A stretch of DNA of 17,777 nt from Vulcanococcus sp. SFB_649D_100_25 (lineage in GTDB: Bacteria > Cyanobacteriota > Cyanobacteriia > PCC-6307 > Cyanobiaceae). Under the pieces are notes generated by a model, which was not told the DNA's origin, did not search any database, and was given only the letters and a program-made list of their open reading frames with translations. Made by a program: the position numbers and the translations under genes. The stretch lies in assembly GCA_030833825.1 (NCBI GenBank), contig JAURGL010000017.1, positions 1 to 17,777 of the forward strand, given 5' to 3'. Below, piece by piece: positions 1-7,142 of this stretch (its first letter is position 1; every line of letters starts with the position of its first letter).

Positions 1-9
1 TTAATTCCT

Positions 10-147
10 TTAATACCTTACTATTACAATTCCTTTACCGCCACTACCAGAACCAGGAGCAGCATCTCTAACACCGCCTGATCCTCCACCTCTATTTGCA
101 GTAGCATTTCCTGAACCAGGAGAAGGTCCTCCGCCAGCAGTTCCACC
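10..147 (-). CDS. Partial glycine-rich C-terminus (phage/virion-type), fused out of frame to topA
   Basis: In the minus-strand frame two bases off topA, positions 147 down to 10 read a 45-residue glycine-rich tail, from GGTAGGGPSPGSGNATANRG to GSGSGGKGIVIVRY and a TAA at 10-12. Gly-rich proteins ending in G-[KS]-G-I-V-I-[IV]-R-Y are common as C-termini of tail-fibre-like and other surface proteins in marine phages. I recognise the pattern but could not search it. Codons are AT-leaning (GGA, GGT, AGA, GCT, AAT), unlike the GGC/GCC/CTG habit of topA. The true 5' part of this gene is absent, because the sequence becomes topA upstream. The join lies in a stretch (about 132-153) that fits both coding frames. 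Confidence 0.55.
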   Translation of the reverse strand, partial: GGTAGGGPSPGSGNATANRGGGSGGVRDAAPGSGSGGKGIVIVRY

Positions 148-2726
148 GCCTGCTCGAGGGTGATCGTCTCGGCGGTGGTCCCCTCCGGCAGGGAGGCGTT
201 CACCTTCCCCTGCTTCACGTAGAGGCCGTAGGGGCCATCGAACAGCTGGATCGCCTCATCGGCGCCGTCGGGGGTGCCGATCTCCTTGAGGGCCGTGCGT
301 CCACCGCGGCCGCGCTTGGGCTGGGCCAACAGCTCGATGGCCCGCGACAAGCCCACCATCAGGACGTCGTCCTCGGCCTTGAGGGAGCGGTAGTCCTTCT
401 CGCCCTTGCCCTTGTGGTGCACCACATAGGGACCGAAACGTCCCAGACCCGCCTCGATCCTTCCGCCATCGGGGTGATCGCCGAGTTGACGCGGCAGGCG
501 CAGCAGGCCGAGGGCATCCTCGAGGCTGAGGTCTTCCGGTTTGACGCCCTTCGGCAGGGAGGCGCGTTTGGGCTTGGGGTTCTCATCGCTGACCTGGCCC
601 CGCTGCACGTAGGGCCCGTATTGGCCGAACAGCAGGTACACCAGATCCCCGGTTTCCGGGTCTTCTCCCAGGGATTCCGGGCCATCAGCCTTCTGCTTGA
701 GGATCAGCTCCGCCTTGTCGGCATCGAGGTCGGCTGGGGTGATCTCGTTGGGCAAGGTGGCTTTGAGGAGTTCCTCACTGCCGTCGTCGGCCACCCGCTT
801 GGTCTCCAGGTAGGCGCCGAAGCGGCCGATGCGCACCACGCAGGGGAGCCCCTCCAGTTCGATCGTGCGCGACGCGGTGGGGTCGATGTCGCCCTCCCTC
901 TGCTGCACCTGGGTCTCAAGGCCCTGATCGCCTTTGTAGAAGCTCTCGAGGTAGGGCAACCACTGCACCTTGCCGGTGGAGATCTCATCGAGCGTGCCCT
1001 CCATCCGCGCCGTGAAACTGGTGTCCACCAGATCGGGGAAGTGCTCCTCCAGCAGGGCTGTCACGGCGAAGGCCGTGAAGCTGGGGGTCAGGGCGTTGTT
1101 CTGCAGCGTGGCGTAGCCGCGATCGACGATCGTCCCGATGATCGAGGCGTAGGTGGACGGGCGGCCGATGCCCTCCTTCTCCAGCATCTTCACCAGGGCC
1201 GCTTCGCTGTAGCGGGCAGGAGGTTGGGTCTGGTGCCCGAGGGCCTCCACTTCCTTGCAGCTGGGGCTGTCCCCGGTTTTGAGCGAGGGCAGCAGCACCT
1301 CCTGACCCTCCAGAGCGGCATCCGGGTCGTCACTGCCCTCCACATAGGCCCGGAAGAAGCCGGGGAAATCAATCCGCTTGCCGTTGGCCCGGAAGGAGGC
1401 CGGACCGAGGCTGCCGCCATCGACATCCAGCTCAACGCTGAGCATCGTGAGCCGCGCTTCAGCCATCTGGGAGGCGACGGTGCGCTTCCAGATCAGCTCA
1501 TACAAGGCCAGATCGCGGCCATCGAGCCCCGTGGCGGAGGGGTCACGGAAGCTTTCCCCCGCAGGACGAATCGCCTCGTGGGCCTCCTGGGCGGCGCTGG
1601 CCTTGGCCGAGAACTGGCGCGCCGACGGGCTCAGGTAGTCCTTGCCGTATTTGTCCGCCACGCAGTTGCGGGCGGCATTGATCGCCTGGTCGCTGAGGTG
1701 CACCGAATCGGTGCGCATGTACGTGATGAAACCGCGCTCGTAGAGCCCCTGGGCCGTACGCATCGTTTCCCGGGCCGAGAGCCGCAGCTTGCGGTTGGCC
1801 TCCTGCTGCAGGGTGCTGGTGGTGAACGGCGCCACCGGCTTGCGGGTGGTGGGCTTCTCCTCCACCGATCCCACCCGCCAGGGGGCTGAAAGAACGCTCT
1901 CCCTGAGGGAGCGGGCCTCCGCTTCGCTGAGCAGGCGGACCTTGCTGCCGGGCTTCAGGCCCCCGGTGCTCTCATCGAAATCGGAGCCACCGGCGATCCG
2001 CTCACCCTTGAGATGGGTGAGCTTGGCGTCAAAGCCGCTCGAACCCTGGGCGAGCTGGGCCTTGAGATCCCAGTAGCTCCCGCTCTTGAAGGCCCGCCGT
2101 GCTCGTTCGCGCTGCACCAGCAGGCGCACCGCCACTGACTGAACGCGGCCGGCACTCAGGCCCCAGGCCACCTTCTTCCAGAGCAGCGGCGAGAGGGTGT
2201 AGCCCACCAGACGATCAAGGATCCGCCTGGTCTCCTGGGCATGCACCAGCTCCATGTCGAGCTCACGGGTCTGCTCGAGGGCGCGGCCGATCGCCTCCTT
2301 GGTGATCTCGTGAAACACCATCCGCTTCACCGGGACCTTCGGGTTCAGCAGCTGCAGCAGGTGCCAGCTGATCGATTCCCCTTCCCGGTCTTCGTCCGTC
2401 GCCAGCAGCAGCTGGTCAGCCCCCTTGAGGGCGTCTTTGAGTTCCTTCACCACCTTCTTCTTGTCCTTCGGCACCACGTAGAGCGGTTCGAAGTTGTTGG
2501 TGGTGTTGACGCCGAGGTTGGCCCACTTCTCCCCCTTGTGGGCCGCCGGAATCTCACTGGCGTTGTTGGGGAGGTCGCGCACGTGGCCCATCGAGGCCTC
2601 CACCTTGAAGTCCTTGGGAAGGAACCCGCGGATGGTGCGGGCCTTGGTGGGGCTCTCAACGATGACGAGGGTGTGCGCCACAGGCAGGCGGTGAACCGCT
2701 TCCTTCTTTATCGCATCGGCGGTCAA
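24..2726 (-). CDS. topA: DNA topoisomerase I, with a chimeric 3' end
   Basis: This is type IA topoisomerase, which relaxes negatively supercoiled DNA through a 5'-phosphotyrosine intermediate. The N-terminal Toprim domain shows VIVESPTKA (Glu24) and the acidic DEDREGE motif (111-117). The catalytic tyrosine is Tyr336 in GFITYMRTDS. Several C-terminal repeats of the type GRFGAYLE, GQYGPYVQRG, GRFGPYVVHH and GPYGLYVKQG match the cyanobacterial C-terminal domain. The first codon drawn is TTG at 2726, preceded by a GGGGGAGG ribosome site. A GTG at 2681 would start the protein at VAHTLVIVESP, which is where most family members begin, so the start is uncertain. The 3' end is not native. After about residue 860 (LEQAVELLAE) the composition drops to about 44% GC and the last ~34 residues are a Leu/Val-rich out-of-frame reading of another gene. 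A Lys/Ala/Arg-rich tail is usual there. Divergent from ndhB. Confidence 0.95.
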   Translation of the reverse strand: MTADAIKKEAVHRLPVAHTLVIVESPTKARTIRGFLPKDFKVEASMGHVRDLPNNASEIPAAHKGEKWANLGVNTTNNFEPLYVVPKDKKKVVKELKDALKGADQLLLATDEDREGESISWHLLQLLNPKVPVKRMVFHEITKEAIGRALEQTRELDMELVHAQETRRILDRLVGYTLSPLLWKKVAWGLSAGRVQSVAVRLLVQRERARRAFKSGSYWDLKAQLAQGSSGFDAKLTHLKGERIAGGSDFDESTGGLKPGSKVRLLSEAEARSLRESVLSAPWRVGSVEEKPTTRKPVAPFTTSTLQQEANRKLRLSARETMRTAQGLYERGFITYMRTDSVHLSDQAINAARNCVADKYGKDYLSPSARQFSAKASAAQEAHEAIRPAGESFRDPSATGLDGRDLALYELIWKRTVASQMAEARLTMLSVELDVDGGSLGPASFRANGKRIDFPGFFRAYVEGSDDPDAALEGQEVLLPSLKTGDSPSCKEVEALGHQTQPPARYSEAALVKMLEKEGIGRPSTYASIIGTIVDRGYATLQNNALTPSFTAFAVTALLEEHFPDLVDTSFTARMEGTLDEISTGKVQWLPYLESFYKGDQGLETQVQQREGDIDPTASRTIELEGLPCVVRIGRFGAYLETKRVADDGSEELLKATLPNEITPADLDADKAELILKQKADGPESLGEDPETGDLVYLLFGQYGPYVQRGQVSDENPKPKRASLPKGVKPEDLSLEDALGLLRLPRQLGDHPDGGRIEAGLGRFGPYVVHHKGKGEKDYRSLKAEDDVLMVGLSRAIELLAQPKRGRGGRTALKEIGTPDGADEAIQLFDGPYGLYVKQGKVNASLPEGTTAETITLEQAVELLAEDLLLVQEMLLQIEVEDQAVLEMLLLVLVVAVKEL

Positions 2727-2802
2727 GCCCCGCCTCCCCCGATCCAGATTCCGCCGTAAGCGCCGCTACAGTCCTCCCCAACGGGCGTCCCCTGATCCAG
2801 CT

Positions 2803-4386
2803 GTGCTCTCTCTTCTGGCCGCCGCCGACACCGTTGCAGCAGCGGCAGCTCCAGCGGTGAGTGCCATCACCTCCCTCCAGCTGAACGCTGCGGCGATCGC
2901 ACCGGAGGGTGCGGTGCTCCTGGCGATGCTGGCCTGCCTGCTGGTGGACCTGGCTGGTGAACAGGCTGCGGCGCGCTGGGTTCCCATCTTTTCGTATATC
3001 GGCCTGGGGGCTGCCCTGGGTCTGCTGGCCCTCCAGTGGGATGCCGCTCCGCTGGAGCCCTCCTTCCTGGGTGCCTTTCTGGCGGACAACCTCGCCATCG
3101 CCTTCCGGGCGGTGGTCGCCGCGTCCACACTCCTGTCGCTCCTGATCAGCTGGCGGTACGTGGAGCGGGCCGGCACACCGGTGGGCGAATACGCCGCGAT
3201 CCTGCTGGCCGCCACCCTGGGCGCCATGTTGCTCTGCGGCTCCACCGACCTGGTGAGCGTGTTCGTCTCGCTGGAAACCCTCTCGGTGGCCAGCTACCTG
3301 CTGTCGGGCTACATGAAGCGGGACGCCCGCAGCTCCGAAGCGGCCCTGAAATACCTGCTGGTGGGATCGGCGGCAGCTGCCGTCTTCCTCTATGGCGCCT
3401 CCCTCCTCTATGGACTGACCGGCGGCAGCACCAGCCTGGAGGCGGTGGGCGTCGCCCTGCAGACGAGCGAATCCCCGATCGCGGCCCTCGCTCTGGTCTT
3501 CGTTCTGGCCACGGTGGCCTTCAAGATCGCCGCCGTTCCCTTCCACCAGTGGACACCGGACGTTTACGAAGGGTCCCCCACACCTGTTGTGGCGTTTCTT
3601 TCCGTTGGATCAAAGGCCGCGGGTTTTGCCCTGGCACTGCGCATCCTTGTGGGCTGCTTCGAACCCTTCGAGGCCCAGTGGAAACTGCTGTTCACCGTGT
3701 TGGCGATCCTCAGCATGGTGCTGGGCAACGTGGTGGCCCTGGCGCAGACCTCGATGAAGCGGATGCTCGCCTACAGCTCCATCGGGCAGGCCGGCTTCGT
3801 GATGATCGGTCTGGTGTGCGGCACCGAAGACGGCTACGCCGCGATGGTGCTCTACATGGCGGCCTACCTGTTCATGAACCTGGGGGCCTTCGCCTGCATC
3901 ATCCTGTTCTCGCTGCGCACCGGCAGTGACCGGATCAGTGATTACGCCGGGCTGTATCAGAAGGATCCGCTGATCACCCTGGGACTGAGCCTCTGCCTGC
4001 TGTCCCTCGGTGGCATTCCGCCGATGCTGGGCTTCTTCGGCAAGATCTATCTCTTCTTCGCCGGATGGGCTGACGAGCAGTACCTGCTGGTGGTGGTGGG
4101 CCTGCTGACCTCCGTGATCTCGATCTACTACTACATCTCGGTGATCAAGATGATGGTGGTCAAAGAGCCCCAGGAAGCCTCGGATGTGGTCAAGGCCTAT
4201 CCGGATGTGAACTGGAGCCTGGCTGGCCTGCAGCCCCTGCGTGCTGCCCTGATCTCCTGCGTGGTGGTCACCGCCGTCGGCGGGATCCTCTCCAACCCTC
4301 TGTTCAGCTGGGCCAGCGGTGCTGTGGCCGGCACGCCGATGCTCCAGAAAGCACTCGCCTCCGCATCCGCCCTTCCCATCGGCTGA
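2803..4386 (+). CDS. ndhB: NAD(P)H-quinone oxidoreductase subunit 2 (NDH-1)
   Basis: NdhB is a proton-pumping membrane subunit of the thylakoid NDH-1 complex. That complex serves respiration, cyclic electron flow around photosystem I and CO2 uptake. The 527-residue length fits cyanobacterial NdhB. The protein is a run of hydrophobic helices with the antiporter-like signatures: Glu158 in VSLETLSVASYLLSGYMKRD, Lys241 in AFKIAAVPFHQWTPDVYEG, and Lys319 in QTSMKRMLAYSSIGQAG. The GTG start at 2803 gives MLSLLAAADT and the full N-terminal helices. The upstream 76 bases are shared with divergent topA, and no convincing promoter is visible there. The stop TGA shares one base with the ATG of the downstream ABC ATPase (TGATG), so the two are likely co-transcribed and translationally coupled. 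Confidence 0.96.
   Translation: MLSLLAAADTVAAAAAPAVSAITSLQLNAAAIAPEGAVLLAMLACLLVDLAGEQAAARWVPIFSYIGLGAALGLLALQWDAAPLEPSFLGAFLADNLAIAFRAVVAASTLLSLLISWRYVERAGTPVGEYAAILLAATLGAMLLCGSTDLVSVFVSLETLSVASYLLSGYMKRDARSSEAALKYLLVGSAAAAVFLYGASLLYGLTGGSTSLEAVGVALQTSESPIAALALVFVLATVAFKIAAVPFHQWTPDVYEGSPTPVVAFLSVGSKAAGFALALRILVGCFEPFEAQWKLLFTVLAILSMVLGNVVALAQTSMKRMLAYSSIGQAGFVMIGLVCGTEDGYAAMVLYMAAYLFMNLGAFACIILFSLRTGSDRISDYAGLYQKDPLITLGLSLCLLSLGGIPPMLGFFGKIYLFFAGWADEQYLLVVVGLLTSVISIYYYISVIKMMVVKEPQEASDVVKAYPDVNWSLAGLQPLRAALISCVVVTAVGGILSNPLFSWASGAVAGTPMLQKALASASALPIG
2893..2900. repeat. HIP1 octamer GCGATCGC
   Basis: This is the highly iterated palindrome of cyanobacteria, inside the 5' part of ndhB and read through in frame. 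Confidence 0.8.
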
Positions 4387-5102
4387 TGCAGAGACCAGCA
4401 GGAGAGCTGGTTGCGGAGCTGGAGCACATCCGCAAGACCTACGGGAGCGGGGACACCACGGTGGTGGCGCTCGACGACCTGAGCATGACGGTGCGCCGCG
4501 GTGAGTACGTCGCCGTGATGGGCACCTCCGGTTCGGGCAAAAGCACGGCCATGAACATCCTTGGCTGCCTGGATCGGCCCACCAGCGGGAGCTATCGCCT
4601 CAATGGCACCGCCGTGGAGCAGCTCAGCGACGACCAGCTCGCCGACCTGCGCAACCGTGAGCTGGGGTTTGTCTTCCAGCAGTTCCACCTGCTGCAGGAA
4701 CTCACCGCCCTCGAGAACGTGATGCTGCCGATGGTGTACGCCAGCGTCTCAGCAGAAGACAGAAAACAGCGGGGGATTCAGGCGTTGCAGCGGGTGGGAC
4801 TGGGGGATCGCCTGAACAACAAACCCAACCAACTCTCGGGAGGCCAGCAGCAGCGGGTGGCCCTGGCGAGGGCCCTGATCAACAAGCCCAATCTCCTGCT
4901 GGCGGATGAACCCACCGGAGCCCTCGATTCACGTACCACCGCTGAAGTGCTGGATCTCTTCGATGAACTCCACCACGATCAGGGGATGACGATCTTGCTG
5001 GTGACCCACGAGCACGATGTGGCGGCCCGCGCCGAGCGGGTCGTGCACTTCCACGATGGACGGCTTGTGGAGAGCGGCGCGGGCTCGCAGAACAAGACAT
5101 AA
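4386..5102 (+). CDS. ABC transporter ATP-binding protein, MacB/LolD/DevA type
   Basis: This is a complete 238-residue nucleotide-binding subunit that hydrolyses ATP to power a membrane permease. Motifs in order: Walker A GTSGSGKST (46-54), Q-loop Gln98 in FVFQQFHLL, signature LSGGQQQRVALARAL (150-164), Walker B LLLADEPTGALD (170-181), and H-loop His208 in LLVTHEHD. The FQQFHLL and LADEPTGALD wording belongs to the lipoprotein/antimicrobial-peptide/heterocyst-glycolipid exporter branch (MacB, LolD, DevA). No permease or membrane-fusion gene is adjacent. The ATPase is preceded by ndhB with a one-base stop/start overlap and followed by the low-GC GH8 interval, so its partner must lie elsewhere. 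The exact substrate cannot be read from the ATPase. Confidence 0.9.
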   Translation: MQRPAGELVAELEHIRKTYGSGDTTVVALDDLSMTVRRGEYVAVMGTSGSGKSTAMNILGCLDRPTSGSYRLNGTAVEQLSDDQLADLRNRELGFVFQQFHLLQELTALENVMLPMVYASVSAEDRKQRGIQALQRVGLGDRLNNKPNQLSGGQQQRVALARALINKPNLLLADEPTGALDSRTTAEVLDLFDELHHDQGMTILLVTHEHDVAARAERVVHFHDGRLVESGAGSQNKT

Positions 5103-5213
5103 ATCGAGACCAGGGAAAGATCTAGCCGCCTGGGCTACGGAAGCGAGCCGGGAAACTCCTCAAACTTTCTCTCGGCACAGTCATGCCACCGACGAGACGG
5201 ATAGCCCTGCTCT

Positions 5214-5232
5214 TGCGATCAAAAGGATCGCA
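5214..5232. repeat. Hairpin: interrupted HIP1-like palindrome
   Basis: TGCGATC-AAAAG-GATCGCA is a perfect 7-bp inverted repeat with a five-base loop. Its arms are the two halves of a HIP1-like GCGATCGC palindrome pulled apart by a spacer. No T-run follows, so it does not look like a standard intrinsic terminator. It could be a transcript-end or regulatory hairpin, or a chance structure. Confidence 0.5.
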
Positions 5233-5255
5233 TCGAAATACAAAAGCCAGCCACG

Positions 5256-5276
5256 CTTGGCACAACACGAGCCAAG
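5256..5276. repeat. Small hairpin in the GH8 leader
   Basis: CTTGGC-ACAACACGA-GCCAAG forms a perfect 6-bp stem with a nine-base loop, 23 bases downstream of the first hairpin. No T-tract follows it. The stem is short enough to be chance. It is noted because it sits with another hairpin in the only long intergenic space of the window. Confidence 0.3.
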
Positions 5277-5414
5277 AAACCCAAAGGAAAACAGGACTAT
5301 TTCGATACAACGAGCGAGGAAGTACCGCAGTTCCCAACTGAAACACCCTCAATCAGGGGTAGACATCCACTTAAAAGCCATCCAGGATTTGAATTCCGTC
5401 AAAGGTGCACGCCC

Positions 5415-7142
5415 ATGCCAGACACGACGAGCAAAAGCGCGCCCTTCAAGTACTCCGACTACTACGACGCCTACAAAGCAGCTGCTTACTGGCGGGATGT
5501 TGACTCGGTGAATGGAATCAGCGTGAGCTCAGCAGGCGCAGCTCCTGGCCGAGCCGTTTGGAATACTTCAGGAACATATGGTGCGGGCGTGATCAGCGAG
5601 AGCATGGGATACGCCATGATGCTCGCAGCTCTTTATAATGACAAAACAACATTCGACCAGCTATCAGCCACCGTCCAGGCAACAATTAAGGGCAGTTCAA
5701 CGGCGCTGATGCCATGGTATCTCAACGAGAGCCAAGCAAACAAATTCACGATCGCTGACGAGAACTCAGCAAGCGACGGGGACATCAATATCGCTCTTGC
5801 TTATATTTACGCAGACCAGGCAGCAAGCGCTTACGGCTGGGAAAGCACTACCTCAAACAACGAGCTTTATTACACCCTTGCAAAGAACTATATTACAGCG
5901 ATTCGACAACATGACTTCTCCACAAATGACAGCGAGGCCAACAACCACATACTCCAAGATGGCTGGAAACAAGCGCTAAACGGCTTCAGTAGAGAGAACT
6001 GGCACCCCGACTACTCCGACCCACGCGCCTATCAGCTATTTGAGCTCTATGACACGGCAGGAGCATCATTCTGGGATCAAGCCCTTGACTACACATCTGA
6101 AGCTTGGAAAGCAGTCTTCAACTTTGGCGCCAACGATGCGGGGCGGTCAGAGAATCCCAACACCGGCACCATCGACGCCTCGAAGTATTATGTGAATATT
6201 TCGAACCCGACCTACGGAGCACTCAAAGCATCAGATCAATACACAAGATTCACATTCAACAGATACGGAGACACCTATAACGCTGACTCCAGTCGTCTAC
6301 CAATGCGGATACTCAACTATATTAATGCAGAAGAAAATAACGGAAACAGCGCCATCACTGGCATAGCCAATGCCAACTTAAAAGCACTTAATGAGGCATT
6401 TGCAAATACCAATCACTGGTATCTTACAGATGTCAAGATTGCCCCTCACTACTTAACAGGGACCGGCTATACCCAGAACTTTTTCGCCGCCGGCCTTCTC
6501 GCTCTCGCAGGGAATAGCCATCTAAGCGATCCCGCAGGGACCTCAACAACTGTGGCCAACCTCAATACCGAGTTCGGCTCAAATGGCATCAATGGAACAA
6601 ACGTCGCACCAACTGGTGGCTGGGCAATCGGCAATGGCCTCCAAGGCGATGATGTTTTCAACGATGCCCTCACCCTCTGGGGACTAACTGTTTATGAAGC
6701 TGGTAACACAGATCTTGGGCGCAGCGTAAATAGCATCATCAGCTCTGATCCCGTCACAGGCCTGATGCTCAGCGCACCCGTCAACAAGGATAGCCCAATT
6801 TTCAGTAATGACTATTTTTCAGCCCAACAGAGCTACAGCCCAAAAGCAGAGGCAATTCGAATCGCGGGACTCAATCGAAGTGAGGATGCATTTGGATTCA
6901 AGATCGGTGCAACGAACGACAAACACCCAAGAATCGAAACTTTTAGCAGTAGTCGCGAGAGCAATAAACTGATCAAGAGCATCAAACCTTTGATCTTTGA
7001 TCGACGAACTGAAGAACTCTACGCATCATTTAGCAGCAGTGATTCACGCTTCAATGACCTCACTCCTTTCGCACAATTCATTCAACCACAGTCCAATCTG
7101 GAGAAAATCCAAGCCCATCTGATCCAAACCCATCTGATCTAA
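5415..7142 (+). CDS. Glycoside hydrolase family 8 protein, with a C-terminal extension
   Basis: This is a predicted GH8 enzyme, an inverting hydrolase of beta-1,4-glucans, chitosan or xylan. The (alpha/alpha)6-barrel signatures are present. Glu62 in ISESMGYAMMLAAL is the expected proton donor. Asp121/Asp123 lie in ASDGDINIALAYIYA. Asp291 in ADSSRLPMRI sits where the GH8a-type catalytic base is found. The barrel spans roughly residues 12-430. Residues 430-575 are an added module I do not recognise. The 575 residues contain no cysteine and no N-terminal signal peptide, and no RTX nonapeptides are visible. If exported, the protein would need a non-Sec route. AAAGGTG seven bases before the ATG is a reasonable ribosome site. 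Sampled lines are about 40-45% GC, well below the neighbouring genes, which suggests horizontal acquisition. The natural substrate is unknown. Confidence 0.85.
   Translation: MPDTTSKSAPFKYSDYYDAYKAAAYWRDVDSVNGISVSSAGAAPGRAVWNTSGTYGAGVISESMGYAMMLAALYNDKTTFDQLSATVQATIKGSSTALMPWYLNESQANKFTIADENSASDGDINIALAYIYADQAASAYGWESTTSNNELYYTLAKNYITAIRQHDFSTNDSEANNHILQDGWKQALNGFSRENWHPDYSDPRAYQLFELYDTAGASFWDQALDYTSEAWKAVFNFGANDAGRSENPNTGTIDASKYYVNISNPTYGALKASDQYTRFTFNRYGDTYNADSSRLPMRILNYINAEENNGNSAITGIANANLKALNEAFANTNHWYLTDVKIAPHYLTGTGYTQNFFAAGLLALAGNSHLSDPAGTSTTVANLNTEFGSNGINGTNVAPTGGWAIGNGLQGDDVFNDALTLWGLTVYEAGNTDLGRSVNSIISSDPVTGLMLSAPVNKDSPIFSNDYFSAQQSYSPKAEAIRIAGLNRSEDAFGFKIGATNDKHPRIETFSSSRESNKLIKSIKPLIFDRRTEELYASFSSSDSRFNDLTPFAQFIQPQSNLEKIQAHLIQTHLI
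7114..7139. repeat. Short direct repeat at the GH8 3' end
   Basis: CCCATCTGATC occurs at 7114-7124 and again at 7129-7139, a 15-base period with CAAA between the copies. It encodes the duplicated AHLI/THLI ending of the GH8 protein. It also sits at the point where the GH8 stop (7140-7142) meets the opposing M23 peptidase stop (7139-7141). Confidence 0.7.

Larger units (their letters stand above)
5103..5414. other. 312-base gene-free leader before the GH8 gene
   Basis: No supportable gene lies here. The GC content falls across this stretch towards that of the downstream gene. It contains two small perfect hairpins, listed separately, and a purine-rich segment around 5271-5295. A 52-codon plus-strand reading frame (5183-5341) and a minus-strand frame with one hydrophobic stretch (5122-5352) lack ribosome sites or recognisable content, so I left them out. 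The stretch probably carries the promoter and 5' leader of the GH8 gene and the 3' end of the ndhB-ABC transcript. No clear -35/-10 pair and no stem followed by a T-run is visible. Confidence 0.6.

Noticed and set aside
414..1889. 491-codon open frame on the plus strand opposite topA
   Set aside because: It is antisense to well-supported topA, its translation is low in recognisable motifs, and it follows the GC-skewed third-position pattern expected of a shadow frame.
2656..3546. 296-codon minus-strand frame across ndhB
   Set aside because: It is antisense to ndhB, with Gln/Gly/His/Arg-rich low-complexity content and no family signature.
5183..5341. 52-codon plus-strand frame in the GH8 leader
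   Set aside because: It has no ribosome site and no hydrophobic or family pattern. Its basic composition is consistent with chance.
5122..5352. Minus-strand 76-codon frame with one hydrophobic stretch, possible small membrane protein
   Set aside because: It begins only with TTG, has no visible ribosome site, and crosses both hairpins. I could not support it.
6702..7142. RTX-type secretion repeats in the GH8 tail
   Set aside because: No GGxGxDxLx nonapeptides are present.
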